Assembly: GCF_001598855.1 (NCBI RefSeq)
Contig: NZ_BCZS01000002.1
Coordinates: 331,539-395,538, forward strand
Direction of reading: 5' to 3'
DNA length: 64,000 nucleotides
Origin: Pluralibacter gergoviae ATCC 33028 = NBRC 105706
GTDB lineage: Bacteria > Pseudomonadota > Gammaproteobacteria > Enterobacterales > Enterobacteriaceae
Both the position numbers and the translations under genes were made by a program. Each line of letters opens with the position of its first letter. Within the stretch, counting starts at the first letter, position 1. The notes beneath the pieces are model-generated. The model saw nothing but the letters and a program-made list of their open reading frames with translations, was not told where the DNA came from and ran no database searches. Positions 37,167 through 45,423 of the stretch are shown here, one piece after another.

Positions 37167-37204
37167 CGCGCCGTCGGCAGAGTCTGCCGACGGCGCGTCT
37201 TTTC
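37167..37204 (+). terminator. Rho-independent terminator after the aldehyde dehydrogenase gene
   Basis: CGCGCCGTCGGCAGA (37167-37181) and TCTGCCGACGGCGCG (37183-37197) form a 15-bp stem followed by TCTTTTC. It ends the 35765 transcript. The following ~290 bp up to 37490 are AT-rich and should hold the porin promoter. Confidence 0.8.
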
Positions 37205-37490
37205 ATACCGTCCGCAATGCTGTCTGAGAAATAATGGCTGTGGCGCAGCTAATCATATTTTTTTCCCGGTCATAAATGCAGATTAATTATCTACAGACAC
37301 ACCTTTCCCTCATATTTTCTTCTTTAGCGTAAGGCCTCTGCCATTAATTAATGAGCGTTCACCCTTTTAACTGATAATCGCTAAAATGCGCGACTGCGCG
37401 CGATTTAATGCCTCGCAATGGAAAAGAGGGAATTTTAAACTCTGGTATCATTTCGACACGATTAGGATGAGTTAATGGCTGGAGAGCATT

Positions 37491-38624
37491 TTGCGTCGCA
37501 TCAGATATTATTCGGCTCTGGTACTATTTAGTTCTGTGAGTACTTTTTCCACTCACGCTGAAGTCACCGTTCTGGAAAAAAAACAGTTTAATAATACCCT
37601 GCTGGATCCCCTGAGTCTGGAAGTCGGCGGCAGCATCCGGCCAGAATTTATCTGGAATAACGGCCCCGAGCCGGGATATGACAAAAATGGTCACGACGGC
37701 GGAACGCGCTTTCGCTTTACCGCCGACTACGCCCTCGCGCCGCACACCTCGGTGGTGGGCTACTATGAGTGGGGAGTGGATATCGCCCACGTGCTCGGTA
37801 TGAGCAGCCACTACGATCATGACGCGCCCGACGACTTCCAGCGCCAGCTCTACGGCGGTATCAAAGACGATCGCTACGGTACCCTGACCTACGGCCATCA
37901 GTACGGCGCCTACTACGATGCGGTGGGGGTAAAAAGCGATGTCTGGGACAACGACGGCCACGCCAGCGCCAACTGGATCGGCGTCGGCGGGGACTACGAC
38001 GGCGGCGAGCGGCCGAAAAACACCCTCAAATACACCAATACCTTTGGCGACCTGACGCTTTACGCCGACTACCTGATGCCCGTGGACGAGAAGTGGATGG
38101 GGGACGATATGCGCTATCGCCGCAACCACGGGGGCGGGATTGGCTTTGACTACCAGCTGGAAAAGGATCTCACCGTCAGCGCGGCCTGGAACCAGACCAA
38201 AGCGACCATCAAGAACAGCGCCGGGGAGCAGAAGGGTTACCATCAGCAGTACTCCGGGGCGGCGCTGACCTGGCAGCCGGATAACTGGTATCTGGTCGGC
38301 ACCGCGACCTGGTACAAGCACTACGTGCCGACCAAAAGAACCGCGACGGTGGATCGCTACTTTGCAGGCGACGGCTACGGGCTGGAGAGTTTCGCGGGCT
38401 ACACCTTCCATATCGACAAGCCGCTGCTGCAGTCCGTGCAGCCCTATCTGGGCGCCGATACCCTGCGCCTGAAGGGGGAGGAGAACTACCACGCCAACCA
38501 CGTCTATCTGGGCATGTACACCCAGATAGCCTACGGCTTCTCGTTCTATCTGGAGCGCACGCTGGCATCCACTTCCGATAACGAAGCGGACACCACCTGG
38601 CTCTCGGTGTACTACGATTTCTGA
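37491..38624 (+). CDS. Outer-membrane porin (Gram-negative porin family)
   Basis: 377 residues. The signal peptide is MRRIRYYSALVLFSSVSTFS-THA, then EVTVLEKK. It is followed by a porin-like barrel (LEVGGSIRPEFIWNNGPEPG, LYGGIKDDRYGTLTYGHQYG, NTLKYTNTFGDLTLYADYLM) and a C-terminal aromatic strand TTWLSVYYDF. The start is TTG 37491, about 4 nt after GGAGAG; no in-frame ATG fits. It belongs to the OmpC/OmpF-like superfamily but is diverged. Substrate is unknown; it stands alone before yjiA. Confidence 0.8.
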   Translation: MRRIRYYSALVLFSSVSTFSTHAEVTVLEKKQFNNTLLDPLSLEVGGSIRPEFIWNNGPEPGYDKNGHDGGTRFRFTADYALAPHTSVVGYYEWGVDIAHVLGMSSHYDHDAPDDFQRQLYGGIKDDRYGTLTYGHQYGAYYDAVGVKSDVWDNDGHASANWIGVGGDYDGGERPKNTLKYTNTFGDLTLYADYLMPVDEKWMGDDMRYRRNHGGGIGFDYQLEKDLTVSAAWNQTKATIKNSAGEQKGYHQQYSGAALTWQPDNWYLVGTATWYKHYVPTKRTATVDRYFAGDGYGLESFAGYTFHIDKPLLQSVQPYLGADTLRLKGEENYHANHVYLGMYTQIAYGFSFYLERTLASTSDNEADTTWLSVYYDF

Positions 38625-38642
38625 TACCGCTTGCGGGGCAGA

Positions 38643-39602
38643 TTACGCTTTCTTCAGCCCCGCAAACGCCGCCCGGATCTCCGCCTCCGGCAGTTCGACG
38701 CCGATAAACACCATCACGCTGTGCGGCGCCTCGTCGCCCCAGGGGCGGTCCCAGTCGGCGCTGTAGAGGCGCTGCACGCCCTGAAACAGCAGCCGGTTTG
38801 GCTCGCCGTCGATCCACAGCATGCCCTTGTAGCGCAGAAGCTGCTCCGAGTATGTGAGCAGCAGATTTTCCATCACCCGCGACACCTCGCTGATGTCTAC
38901 CGGGTAGTCGAGGTCGACTACGATGGAGGCTATATCGTTCTGCTTCTCCGCCACGAAGTGGAAGCGCGGCCCGGGCTGCACCACCTTCTCTTCCAGCATA
39001 AAGCCGCCGGTATCAAACAGCAGTCCGAGGTCGATATCGCCGTGGGTCACGGTATAAATCGGCGCCCTGGCGTTAATGCGCGCCAGCCGCTCGCGCAGTT
39101 TTTCGCTGTCGCCCGCCACGTCCGTCTTGGTCAGCAGAATGCGGTCCGCGTAGCCTACCTGCGACTGGGCGAGAGTGTACTGGTTCATCTGCCCGTCGGC
39201 GTGCACCGCGTCGACCAGGGCGATCACGCCGTCGAGCAGGTAGCGCTGGCAAATCACCTCGTGGGAGAAAAAGGTCTGGACGATCGGGCCGGGATCGGCC
39301 ATGCCGGTGCACTCGACGATCAGCCGGTCAAAGTCGAGATCCCCGCGATCGCGGCCGTCGAGCAGATCCAGCAGGGCGTCTTCCAGCTCGTTTGAACGGC
39401 TGCAGCAGATGCAGCCGTTGGTCAGCGTTTTGATCTGCGTCGCACGGTCGCCGACCAGCTGACTATCAATAGAAACTTCGCCAAATTCGTTTTCAATGAC
39501 GGCAATTTTGTGGCCGTGCTGCGCGTTGAGGATATGGCGCAGCAGGGTCGTTTTTCCGGCGCCGAGAAAGCCGGTGAGTAGGGTGACGGCGATAGGGGGC
39601 AT
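38643..39602 (-). CDS. yjiA: YjiA, G3E-family (COG0523) GTPase
   Basis: 319 residues. Walker A GFLGAGKTTLL (11-21), the metal-binding CxCC at Cys64-Cys66-Cys67 (TNGCICC) and IVECTGMADPGP, then a C-terminal CobW domain. COG0523 proteins are metallochaperone GTPases; E. coli YjiA binds zinc and other divalent metals. It is followed upstream by btsT with only 88 bp between, leaving no room for yjiX, which lies between them in E. coli. Confidence 0.93.
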   Translation of the reverse strand: MPPIAVTLLTGFLGAGKTTLLRHILNAQHGHKIAVIENEFGEVSIDSQLVGDRATQIKTLTNGCICCSRSNELEDALLDLLDGRDRGDLDFDRLIVECTGMADPGPIVQTFFSHEVICQRYLLDGVIALVDAVHADGQMNQYTLAQSQVGYADRILLTKTDVAGDSEKLRERLARINARAPIYTVTHGDIDLGLLFDTGGFMLEEKVVQPGPRFHFVAEKQNDIASIVVDLDYPVDISEVSRVMENLLLTYSEQLLRYKGMLWIDGEPNRLLFQGVQRLYSADWDRPWGDEAPHSVMVFIGVELPEAEIRAAFAGLKKA

Positions 39603-39662
39603 GTGCGGCTCCTTGGGATTTTTCGTCCACGTTAGCAGACTACGCGGCGCCTGATAAGTGAA

Positions 39663-39682
39663 GGCCCCGCGTTTGCGGGGCC
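39663..39682 (-). terminator. Terminator after btsT
   Basis: GGCCCCGC (39663-39670), loop, GCGGGGCC (39675-39682). On the minus strand it lies right after the btsT stop and is followed by TTCACTT. It separates btsT from yjiA transcription. Confidence 0.65.
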
Positions 39683-39690
39683 ATGTTGGA

Positions 39691-41844
39691 TTAATGATGA
39701 GAGGAGGTCTTCACGCCACCCTCCGGCACCGGCACGTAAGGTGTCTCCTGGTCGGTGCGTTTGTCGATATTGCGCACCTTCAGCCAGGTCTTAATACCGT
39801 AGAAGATGATGCTGTACACCACCACCAGGAACAGAATGCTCAGCCCGGCGTTGGTGTAGTTGTTCACCACGATATGGTTCATGTTGGCAATCTGCGTCGC
39901 GGTCAGGTCCGCGCTGCCGCTGGCAATCTTCTCTTTATACTGGTTAGCCATGTAGAGGAAGCCCTCCAGCTGCGGATTGCTGCTGAACAGCTTCAGGCCC
40001 AGCGCCCAGGTGGTGCACAGCAGCAGCCATACCGCCGGGATCACGGTGACCCAGATATACTTGCTGCGCTTCATCTTCACCAGAATTACCGTACCGAGCA
40101 CCAGCGCCACCGCGGCCAGCATCTGGTTAGAGATACCGAACAGCGGCCACAGGCTCTTCACGCCGCCCAGCGGATCCACCACGCCCTGATAGAGCAGGTA
40201 GCCCCACAGGCCGACGCAGCCCGCGGTACCCAGCACGCCCGCTACCAGCGAATCGGTTTTCTTGAGGAACGGGATAAAGTTGCCGAGCAGATCCTGCAGC
40301 ATAAAGCGGCCCGCGCGGGTGCCCGCATCCAGCGCGGTGAGGATAAACAGCGCTTCAAACAGGATGCCGAAGTGATACCAGAAGCCCATATCGGCCCACG
40401 GCAGTACCTTGTGGAAGACGTGGGCGATACCCACCGCCAGGGTCGGCGCGCCGCCCGCGCGGTTGAGTACCGACGGTTCGCCGATATCTTTCGCGGTCTG
40501 CATGATCTCTTCCGGCGAAATCACGAAGCCCCAGGAGCTGACGGTGGCCGCCGCGTGAACGCTAACGTCTTTCAGCTGGGCCATGATCAGCGCCGCGTTC
40601 TCGCCGCCCATCTCGTGCAGGTTCGGCATGGTGATGCCGAGGCCCGCCGGCGGGGTGTTCATCGCAAAGTAGAGGCCCGGCTCGATAATCGAGGCCGCCA
40701 CCAGCGCCATGATCGCCACGAAGGATTCCATCAGCATCGCGCCGTAGCCGATAAAGCGGGCATCGGTTTCATTGGCCAGCAGCTTCGGCGTGGTGCCCGA
40801 GGCAATCAGGGCGTGGAAGCCGGAGACCGCGCCGCAGGCGATGGTAATAAACAGGAACGGGAACAGCGCGCCTTTCCACAGCGGGCCGGTGCCGTCGACG
40901 TACTGAGTCATCGCCGGCATTTTCAGATCCGGATTGAGGATAACGATGCCGATCGCCAGCCCGACGATAACGCCAATCTTGAGGAAGGTCGCCAGATAGT
41001 CGCGCGGCGCCAGAATCAGCCACACCGGCAGCAGGGCGGAGATAAACGCGTAGCCGATCAGGGTGAAGGTGATGGTGGTGTCCTTAAAGGTCAGCGCCGG
41101 GCCCCAGTACGGGTCGTGAGCGATGACGCCGCCGAACCAGATGGCGGCCACCAGCAGCACGATGCCGATAACCGACACTTCGCCGACGCGGCCGGGGCGA
41201 ATAAAGCGCATATAAATGCCCATCAGCAGGGCAATCGGCACCGTCGAGCAGACCGTAAACACGCCCCACGGGCTTTCCGCCAGCGCCTTGACGACGATAA
41301 GCGCCAGCACCGCGAGGATAATAATCATGATCAGGAAGCAGCCGAACAGGGCAATGGAGCCGGGCACCCGGCCCATCTCCTCTTTGATCATCTCGCCGAG
41401 CGACGAGCCGTTCCGCCGCGAAGAGATAAACAGCACCATAAAGTCCTGTACGGCACCCGCGAGCACTACGCCCGCCAGCAGCCACAGCGTGCCGGGCAGA
41501 TAGCCCATCTGCGCCGCCAGCACCGGGCCCACCAGCGGGCCCGCGCCGGCGATGGCGGCAAAGTGGTGGCCGAACAGCACGTAGCGATTGGTTGGCACGT
41601 AGTTGAGGCCGTCGTTATTGATAACCGCCGGCGTCGCGCGGGTCGGGTCCAGCTTCATCACCTTCTGGGCGATGTAGAGGCTGTAGTAGCGGTAGGCCAC
41701 CAGATAAACCGAGACCGAGGCGACGACGATCCACAGGGCGCTGACGTGCTCGCCCCGGCGCAGGGCCACCACCGCCAGACAGAACGCGCCGAGTATGCCG
41801 AGCGCTGCCCAGGGGAGATGGCGGATGAGTTTTTTCATGTCCAT
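39691..41844 (-). CDS. btsT: BtsT, pyruvate/H+ symporter (CstA family)
   Basis: 717 residues, E. coli BtsT being 716. A carbon-starvation protein with about 16-18 hydrophobic helices. It has the family sequences RATPAVINNDGLNYVPTNRY, HHFAAIAGAGPLVGPVLAAQ and the C-terminal tail TPYVPVPEGGVKTSSHH. It imports pyruvate. In E. coli it is induced by the BtsS/BtsR two-component system. The 271 bp upstream (41845-42115) is shared with the divergent dCTP deaminase gene. Confidence 0.94.
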   Translation of the reverse strand: MDMKKLIRHLPWAALGILGAFCLAVVALRRGEHVSALWIVVASVSVYLVAYRYYSLYIAQKVMKLDPTRATPAVINNDGLNYVPTNRYVLFGHHFAAIAGAGPLVGPVLAAQMGYLPGTLWLLAGVVLAGAVQDFMVLFISSRRNGSSLGEMIKEEMGRVPGSIALFGCFLIMIIILAVLALIVVKALAESPWGVFTVCSTVPIALLMGIYMRFIRPGRVGEVSVIGIVLLVAAIWFGGVIAHDPYWGPALTFKDTTITFTLIGYAFISALLPVWLILAPRDYLATFLKIGVIVGLAIGIVILNPDLKMPAMTQYVDGTGPLWKGALFPFLFITIACGAVSGFHALIASGTTPKLLANETDARFIGYGAMLMESFVAIMALVAASIIEPGLYFAMNTPPAGLGITMPNLHEMGGENAALIMAQLKDVSVHAAATVSSWGFVISPEEIMQTAKDIGEPSVLNRAGGAPTLAVGIAHVFHKVLPWADMGFWYHFGILFEALFILTALDAGTRAGRFMLQDLLGNFIPFLKKTDSLVAGVLGTAGCVGLWGYLLYQGVVDPLGGVKSLWPLFGISNQMLAAVALVLGTVILVKMKRSKYIWVTVIPAVWLLLCTTWALGLKLFSSNPQLEGFLYMANQYKEKIASGSADLTATQIANMNHIVVNNYTNAGLSILFLVVVYSIIFYGIKTWLKVRNIDKRTDQETPYVPVPEGGVKTSSHH

Positions 41845-42065
41845 AGTAACAACCTGACTGAGAGTAGAGAGGAGATATTGTTTTGTTTATTGCTGGGTGC
41901 TGTTAACGGATGCTATGGCTATCGTGCCAGACGCGCGGGTGCGTGCGCGTCTGATTATGGGTGAGTGGTTGTATGGCGGGGCGAGCGGTTATTTTTCCGG
42001 CTGAGCGGTTTTTTGTACTGATTCCGACAACTGAAATTGTGATTCAAATCACGCTTAAGATTTTG

Positions 42066-42088
42066 ATTACGCGCATATTACGCGTAAT
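42066..42088. promoter_or_regulatory. Palindrome upstream of the dCTP deaminase gene
   Basis: ATTACGCG (42066-42073) and CGCGTAAT (42081-42088) form a perfect 8-bp inverted repeat with a 7-bp centre, ending 27 bp before the start codon. It could be an operator or a 5' UTR hairpin that limits expression of the defence gene. Confidence 0.55.
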
Positions 42089-42115
42089 GTGCGCAGCACA
42101 AATAAGGAGGAAGAG

Positions 42116-43759
42116 ATGCAGGGAGCCGCAAGAGAAATAAGTGCCGTAAAAAAACAATCGATTGCCGTGCGGACGATTGACTCTACCCAGGAGGCATTGG
42201 CCAGCATGACGCCGGAGCTGGTGATTGCACTTTGTGGTCCCATTGGCTCTCCGCTGCATGAGACCGCAGGGCATGTTTGTAAGCTGATTGAGGAGTTCAG
42301 CTATCATGCCGAAATTATTCGCTTAAGCGAAATTATTCGCCTCAATATGCCGTTAGTCGCCGCGAGCGTCGATTCACATTCCCGGCATGCGGAAATTGAC
42401 TCACTCATTCGCGGCGGTGATGCGCTGAGAGAGCGCTACGGAAATGATATTCTGGCTAAAATGGCAATCGCCAAAATTGGCGCTGATAGAACCTTCCACT
42501 ATGGTGAGTTTGACGACACTCCCGCTGAGAGCCTGGCCGCCGATGCGCGAAAAATAGCGAGTCATCGCATTTGCCATATTATTGACTCTATTAAAAACAG
42601 CGATGAGCTTACGCTGCTGCGCAATATATACGGCGACGCGCTATTTGCCATCGGCGTATTTTCTCCTGTTGAAACGCGGAAAATGAATCTGGAACATTCA
42701 GAAGAACTTTCCGCATCCGATATTGAACTGCTAATTGATACTGATTCCGGTGAAGAGTTCAGCCACGGGCAATCCGTGCGGGATACCTTTCCGCTTTGTG
42801 ACTATTTTTTACGGGTGGACGACGGCGTTAACGGCCCGCAGGGAATCAATGCGCGTAGCCAGATAGAGACCAGCCTGCAGCGCCTGCTGTCGCTGTTGTT
42901 TCGCACGGCGGTTGTCTCACCGACTCTGGAAGAAAGTGCGATGTATGCCGCCGCGTCAGCGGCCCGCAATTCCGCCTGCCTCTCCCGCCAGGTCGGTGCT
43001 TCTGTGACGTCCAGTAACGGTGAGCTGCTGGCTATCGGATGGAATGATGTACCTAACAGCGGCGGAGGGCTATACGGAAAATTAGCCGTAAATGGACATA
43101 AAAATCCGGATGCCCGCTGCTATGCAAAAAAAGGCGTGAAGTGTCACAATGATGCCGAAAAGAGGGCGATTGCGGGTATGATTGTCAGCAATCTGGTCAG
43201 CGATAAAATTATTCCGCAAAAAAAGCAGTGCCAGGCCGTTGAGGCAATGATAAAAAATACCCGGCTCAAAGATTTAATCGAGTTTTCTCGCGCCGTCCAT
43301 GCCGAAATGCATGCGATCCTGACCGCCTCTCGCGTGGCCGGGGAGCGCATTGTTGGCGGAAAGATTTTCGTTACAACCTATCCCTGCCACGCTTGCGCCA
43401 GGCATATTATCGCCGCCGGTTTGCAGGAGGTTTATTACATTGAACCCTACAGGAAAAGCCTGGCGACGCGTTTGCATGACGACGCAATGACGGAGGCGCA
43501 GGCTGCGGGCGATAGACGGGTCAGATTGATTCAGTTTGATGGCGTAGCGCCCAGGCGCTACCTCGACCTGTTCGACTCAGGATCTCGTAAAGCGGCAGGG
43601 GGAGTGCTAAAGTTGAGCGCTAAAGAGATCGCGCTGCCGGCGACCAACGTGAGTCTGAGGGCGATCCCGAGGCTCGAGGAAGTTGTCGTCGCAGAAGTAA
43701 AAGAGAAGGCTTTCCGCTTTCCGAAAGTCATAGCACCAGAAGGTGAACAGCATGAGTAA
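42116..43759 (+). CDS. Putative anti-phage dCTP/cytidine deaminase (DCD/AvcD type)
   Basis: 547 residues in two domains. The N-terminus has a P-loop kinase-like fold (ELVIALCGPIGSPLHETAG). The C-terminal deaminase domain has zinc ligands His395-Ala-Glu397 (AVHAEMHAIL) and Cys424/Cys427 (YPCHACARHI), plus an extra His/Cys-rich insert (DARCYAKKGVKCHNDAEKR). This architecture is that of bacterial anti-phage dCTP deaminases (DCD, AvcD), which deplete dCTP on infection. AGGAGG at 42105-42110 fixes ATG 42116. The gene is a moderately AT-rich insertion between btsT and the sugar-acid cluster and overlaps a small gene by 8 bp. AvcD systems also have an upstream RNA (AvcI); I cannot confirm one here. 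Confidence 0.85.
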   Translation: MQGAAREISAVKKQSIAVRTIDSTQEALASMTPELVIALCGPIGSPLHETAGHVCKLIEEFSYHAEIIRLSEIIRLNMPLVAASVDSHSRHAEIDSLIRGGDALRERYGNDILAKMAIAKIGADRTFHYGEFDDTPAESLAADARKIASHRICHIIDSIKNSDELTLLRNIYGDALFAIGVFSPVETRKMNLEHSEELSASDIELLIDTDSGEEFSHGQSVRDTFPLCDYFLRVDDGVNGPQGINARSQIETSLQRLLSLLFRTAVVSPTLEESAMYAAASAARNSACLSRQVGASVTSSNGELLAIGWNDVPNSGGGLYGKLAVNGHKNPDARCYAKKGVKCHNDAEKRAIAGMIVSNLVSDKIIPQKKQCQAVEAMIKNTRLKDLIEFSRAVHAEMHAILTASRVAGERIVGGKIFVTTYPCHACARHIIAAGLQEVYYIEPYRKSLATRLHDDAMTEAQAAGDRRVRLIQFDGVAPRRYLDLFDSGSRKAAGGVLKLSAKEIALPATNVSLRAIPRLEEVVVAEVKEKAFRFPKVIAPEGEQHE

Positions 43760-43949
43760 AAATGATCCTCATCAGCTTCAGCTCCCGATTCTTGTTGAGG
43801 TTGGCTCCCCAATGAAGGAAAAGAGAGTCAGCAGCCGCGCGGCGGAAAGCGAACGCGCTTTTCAGCGCCAGTATGGCGCCTCCGCCGCCGACGAAGATAT
43901 CTACAGCGCGATGGCAAATCGCTACTGGCAGGGATTAGCGGGCAAATAA
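43752..43949 (+). CDS. Small protein coupled to the dCTP deaminase
   Basis: 65 residues (MSKNDPHQLQLPILVEVGSP ... MANRYWQGLAGK), charged and soluble. The ATG lies inside the last codons of the deaminase gene (8-bp overlap), so translation is probably coupled. AGAAGGTGAA before it may serve as ribosome site. I recognise no family. The position suggests an accessory or regulatory partner of the deaminase. Confidence 0.6.
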   Translation: MSKNDPHQLQLPILVEVGSPMKEKRVSSRAAESERAFQRQYGASAADEDIYSAMANRYWQGLAGK

Positions 43950-43952
43950 CGC

Positions 43953-43990
43953 TTCATCAGCCGCGCTGGTGTTTCAGGACGGCTGATGAA
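43953..43990. terminator. Stem-loop between converging genes
   Basis: TTCATCAGCCG (43953-43963) and CGGCTGATGAA (43980-43990) are perfect 11-bp arms with a 16-nt loop. It lies between the ends of the defence unit and the converging PLP-enzyme gene and probably terminates both. Confidence 0.6.
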
Positions 43991-44002
43991 TACTCGCCTT
44001 AT

Positions 44003-45223
44003 TTAAAACAGCGTCTCCAGCTCCTCAACCACCCGATACTCATCATCCACCAGCAGCAGCGTCTTCCACTTGTCGAAGGTCAGGCAGGGGTGCGAGGTGC
44101 CAAAAATCAGAATATCGCCGACCTGCACATCGCAGCCGGGCGCGACGTTCAGCATGCAGTGCTGATCCATGATGCCGACGCTTTTCAGCGCGCCCGCGTC
44201 CAGCGCCAGCGCTTTTCCATCCCGGTAGTGGGCGGTCGGCTGCGGCAGCCCGGCGTCGAAGGCACTGTCGCGCTTGCCGAAGTTGACCACCGCGCGCCCC
44301 GGCTCCGGCACCGACTGCACCATTGCCACCAGCTCCAGCGCCGAAGCGAGATCGCCGCCCAGATCGCAGGCGGTGGCATCGCGGGCCCGGAGCTGCTGCT
44401 GCGATTCGTCGTAGATCCCGGTATCGTGGGTGATATAGCATCCGGGGCGAATGACCACCCGGCACTGCGGCGGCCGCTCCGCCGCCAGCCAGACATTACA
44501 CACCACGTCATACCAGACGCTGCCCGCCCCGGTCAGAATAAACTCCCCGTCGACGTAGGGCGCCATTTCGCAGGCCAGCGCGGCGGCGTCGCGCAGCAGC
44601 GCCTCCACCTGCGGCTGCGGGTTGTCGCCGTGCAGCACGCCCTCATACAGCTCCAGGCCGCGCAGGCGCAGGCCGGGAAGGCGGGCAACAGACTGCGCCA
44701 GCGCCAGCCCCTGCGCCGTGGTTCGGCAGCCGCAGCGGCCCCCGGGGACGCCGAGCTCAATCATTACGTCCAGCCGCTGGCGGCGGGCGGCAAAAAAGTC
44801 GGAGAGCGCGCGGGCGTTGGCTTCGCTGTCCACGCAGCAGATAAAATCCACCTCGCGATAGTGCGCCTTCAGCTGCGCGACCATCGCCATATTGGCCTTT
44901 CCTACCAGCTGGTTGACCATCAGCACCCGCTGCACGCCGCTGGCCATCGCCGCGCAGGCCTGCCAGGCGCTGCCGACGCCGATGGCCCACGCGCCCGCCC
45001 GCTGCTGGGCCTGAAAGATCCACGGCGTCATGGTGGTTTTTCCGTGCGGCGCCAGAGACACGTCGCGCGCGTCGGCGTAGCGCTGCATCCACTGAATATT
45101 ATTCTCCAGCGCCGATTGCTTAATCACCGCCGCGGGCAGGCAGACCTCTTCCGCCAGCACATTGGCGGGCGAGAAGAGCGGGGCGGACTTGCCGGGAAAC
45201 AGAAGGTTATCTTGATACTTCAT
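44003..45223 (-). CDS. DSD1/D-threonine aldolase-fold PLP enzyme (amino-sugar-acid dehydratase?)
   Basis: 406 residues with an alanine-racemase-like N-terminal barrel: the PLP lysine is in LAPHGKTTMTPWIF. A C-terminal beta domain has the zinc/His-Cys site MDQHCMLN ... FGTSHPCLTFDKW. Relatives are D-serine dehydratase, D-threonine aldolase and D-glucosaminate dehydratase. It is divergent from the D-aminoacylase gene. In this context deamination of a 2-amino-2-deoxy sugar acid to a 2-keto-3-deoxy acid is the attractive role. The alternative is plain D-amino-acid deamination. Confidence 0.75.
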   Translation of the reverse strand: MKYQDNLLFPGKSAPLFSPANVLAEEVCLPAAVIKQSALENNIQWMQRYADARDVSLAPHGKTTMTPWIFQAQQRAGAWAIGVGSAWQACAAMASGVQRVLMVNQLVGKANMAMVAQLKAHYREVDFICCVDSEANARALSDFFAARRQRLDVMIELGVPGGRCGCRTTAQGLALAQSVARLPGLRLRGLELYEGVLHGDNPQPQVEALLRDAAALACEMAPYVDGEFILTGAGSVWYDVVCNVWLAAERPPQCRVVIRPGCYITHDTGIYDESQQQLRARDATACDLGGDLASALELVAMVQSVPEPGRAVVNFGKRDSAFDAGLPQPTAHYRDGKALALDAGALKSVGIMDQHCMLNVAPGCDVQVGDILIFGTSHPCLTFDKWKTLLLVDDEYRVVEELETLF

Positions 45224-45423
45224 ATCATTTATCTCATCGTAATTTAACGGATTTAAGTTTTGGTATCATATTTATGGTGTTGATAAAAATGATTATTTTT
45301 GTGTTTTTCTTCATTTTGTGAATTAAAGTATCACTTTTTACTCTTTCTTTTGCGTAGTTTCCCGCTGTTTTTCTCACTTGTAAATGGTTAACTTACCCAC
45401 AGAAAAATGAGGAGTAAGTGGCG

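Noticed and set aside
39658..41964. A 768-codon frame opposite btsT
   Set aside because: It covers btsT in reverse and is full of His, Gln, Arg and Asp from reversed membrane-helix codons. btsT is clearly the real gene.
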